Assembly: GCF_050003625.1 (NCBI RefSeq)
Contig: NC_134401.1
Coordinates: forward strand, 66,847,629 to 66,911,628
Length of the DNA: 64,000 nucleotides
Origin: Haematobia irritans
Lineage: Eukaryota > Arthropoda > Insecta > Diptera > Muscidae
Reading direction: 5' to 3'
Shown here: piece after piece, positions 62,880 to 64,000 of the stretch
How the letters are laid out: every line of letters begins with the position of its first letter
Position numbering within the stretch: position 1 is the first letter of the stretch
The notes under the pieces: model-generated
What the model was told of the DNA's origin: nothing
Seen by the model: the letters and a program-made list of their open reading frames with translations, nothing else
Database searches by the model: none
Program-made: the position numbers and the translations under genes

Positions 62880-64000
62880 ATTTAGATTTATTCTCGTATA
62901 CAGGTCTTTCTTGGAAATGGAAGAATCAAATCATAAATCATTGTTTAATATTAAATCGTTATTGATTGCCTTTATATTGGCTCTTCTATATAAATGGTAT
63001 AAAATTGGGATACCGCGTTCATTTTGAATAAATCCATTTTGGTCTAAATATGGAAATGCTTCAGGAGGCACCAAACCTGTGTTCAAGCTTTTGTAAATAT
63101 AGTTGTAGTCTGCATAGTATGGAGCTTTAATAAAGTTATTTAAGTCGCATTGAGTACTTTTTGCAATGTGATGTCTTTGATTATGATATTGTCAATTCTC
63201 AGAATATCTGCCTTATTATACAGTTTTCGGTTAGATAAATATTTCGTGTAGTCACTCTCAGCTGATCTATATGAGGAAGTACATACTCGGAGGCATTTCC
63301 TTTTAATTGTCCTTAGACTCTCCATATACGAAGGGGAAATATTAAACCATATGTGGCAGCCTTAGGTTAAAATAGGCCTAATAAATGATTTGTAGAGTAG
63401 CATTTTTGCCTCTTCTGATACTTTTCTAGAATAAAATAATTTTCTGTGAATAAAAACCGAGTTTATGGCTTTTGGGATTTTATTTTGGATATGATTGCTA
63501 AAGTACAAAAATGTATCCAAGTGAACACCTAAATACTTGGCAACATTTTTATTGGAAATTTTTTGCTGATTGGGAGATTTAATACCAAATTGTCTCCAGT
63601 GTCTATGAATGTCATGGTTGCACCTCTTAACGGGTGGGCGAAAAAGTACAGTCTCACACTTCGCATAATTGATTTTCATATTCCAGCTGTCGGAATAGCT
63701 TACAACTCTATCGAATTTCTCTTGAAGATGCATGTTGATATTAGTAACAGTATCATCCGCATGAAATAGTGTGATATCGTCAGCATAACCTATTGAATCT
63801 GGAATACTAAGTAAGAGATCGTGAATATATATATTAAATAATGTTGGAGCATTAATTGTGCCCTGTTGGAGGCCATTGATCATTTTGAAATTGCGAGAAC
63901 TCACATAATTTCCGTCAGTAACATGAAAGGTTCTACCGTCTAACATGTTGTACAATAGAGTCAAGATGTACACAAGAAATTTATACTTTCGTAGCTTATA
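62880..64000 (-). pseudogene. Jockey-like LINE ORF2, C-terminal part, runs off the window
   Basis: From the window edge the frame reads YKLRKYKFLVYILTLLYNML, then the RT motifs GLQQGTINAPTLFNIYIHDL and GYADDITLFHADD, KYLGVHLDTFLYFSNHIQ and FIRPILT. A TAA at about 63362-63364 interrupts where Tyr is expected. The next frame (63140-63325) continues ESLRTIKRKCLRVC, and after a shift the end PPEAFPYLDQNGFIQNERG is found near 63020-63070. F/Jockey-type ORF2 C-terminus. The 5' part lies beyond 64000. Confidence 0.8.

Noticed and set aside
56700..64000. Further host genes in the right third of the window
   Set aside because: Apart from the weak 56996 frame, all frames are short, AT-rich or belong to repeats and LINE relics.

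Overview
This is eukaryotic DNA from a fly. It holds a split gene with GT-AG introns, non-LTR and LTR retrotransposons, tRNA-derived SINEs and INE-1/DINE-like repeats, in an AT-rich background with long (TA)n tracts. Gene content and repeat style suggest a higher (brachyceran, probably calyptrate/muscoid) dipteran; I cannot name the species. There is one clear host gene. Almost everything else is transposable elements, many nested several layers deep.

Host gene. On the minus strand, six coding exons (39951 down to 10621) join in one frame, with consensus splice sites and matching phases, into 1,335 codons including the stop. The product is an SLC6 (sodium:neurotransmitter symporter)-fold membrane protein with a long Ser-rich N-terminus and a cytoplasmic tail, best matching Drosophila bedraggled (bdg). 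The first five exons are compact (36152-39951). The last (10621-11152) lies about 25 kb downstream, because intron 5 (11153-36151) is packed with transposons.

1-10620 (downstream of bdg): a decayed LINE (family A), a SINE interrupted by a PIF/Harbinger-type MITE, two copies of a TIR element in tandem orientation, a 2.65-kb TIR element hosting a hAT-like and a Tc1/mariner insertion, and a 1.16-kb TIR element.
11153-36151 (bdg intron 5): palindromic-motif repeats, a Helitron-like 3' end, a TTAA-flanked element, a decayed gypsy element split by a near full-length LINE-A copy (18150-23179), a Jockey-like LINE relic, a pair of inverted-repeat arms, and a PHD-finger LINE (LINE-C) itself interrupted by a second LINE-A copy (28446-31638, opposite orientation) and a TIR element carrying SINE pieces.
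36152-39961: the compact part of bdg.
40237-56700: an INE-rich block. One INE copy is spread over 12 kb because it received a gypsy element (43142-48016, itself hit by a SINE), a mariner-like element and a third long LINE-A copy (itself hit by a hAT-like element).
56700-64000: TIR and foldback repeats, a short hydrophobic ORF of unknown meaning, a minisatellite and, at the end, a Jockey-like LINE running out of the window.

Most interesting relationship: the main SINE and LINE-A share their last ~70 bp, including a 7-bp stem-loop and a (CCTAA)n tail, so LINE-A is very probably the machinery that moves the SINE. I found no CRISPR array, rRNA gene or intact canonical tRNA gene.
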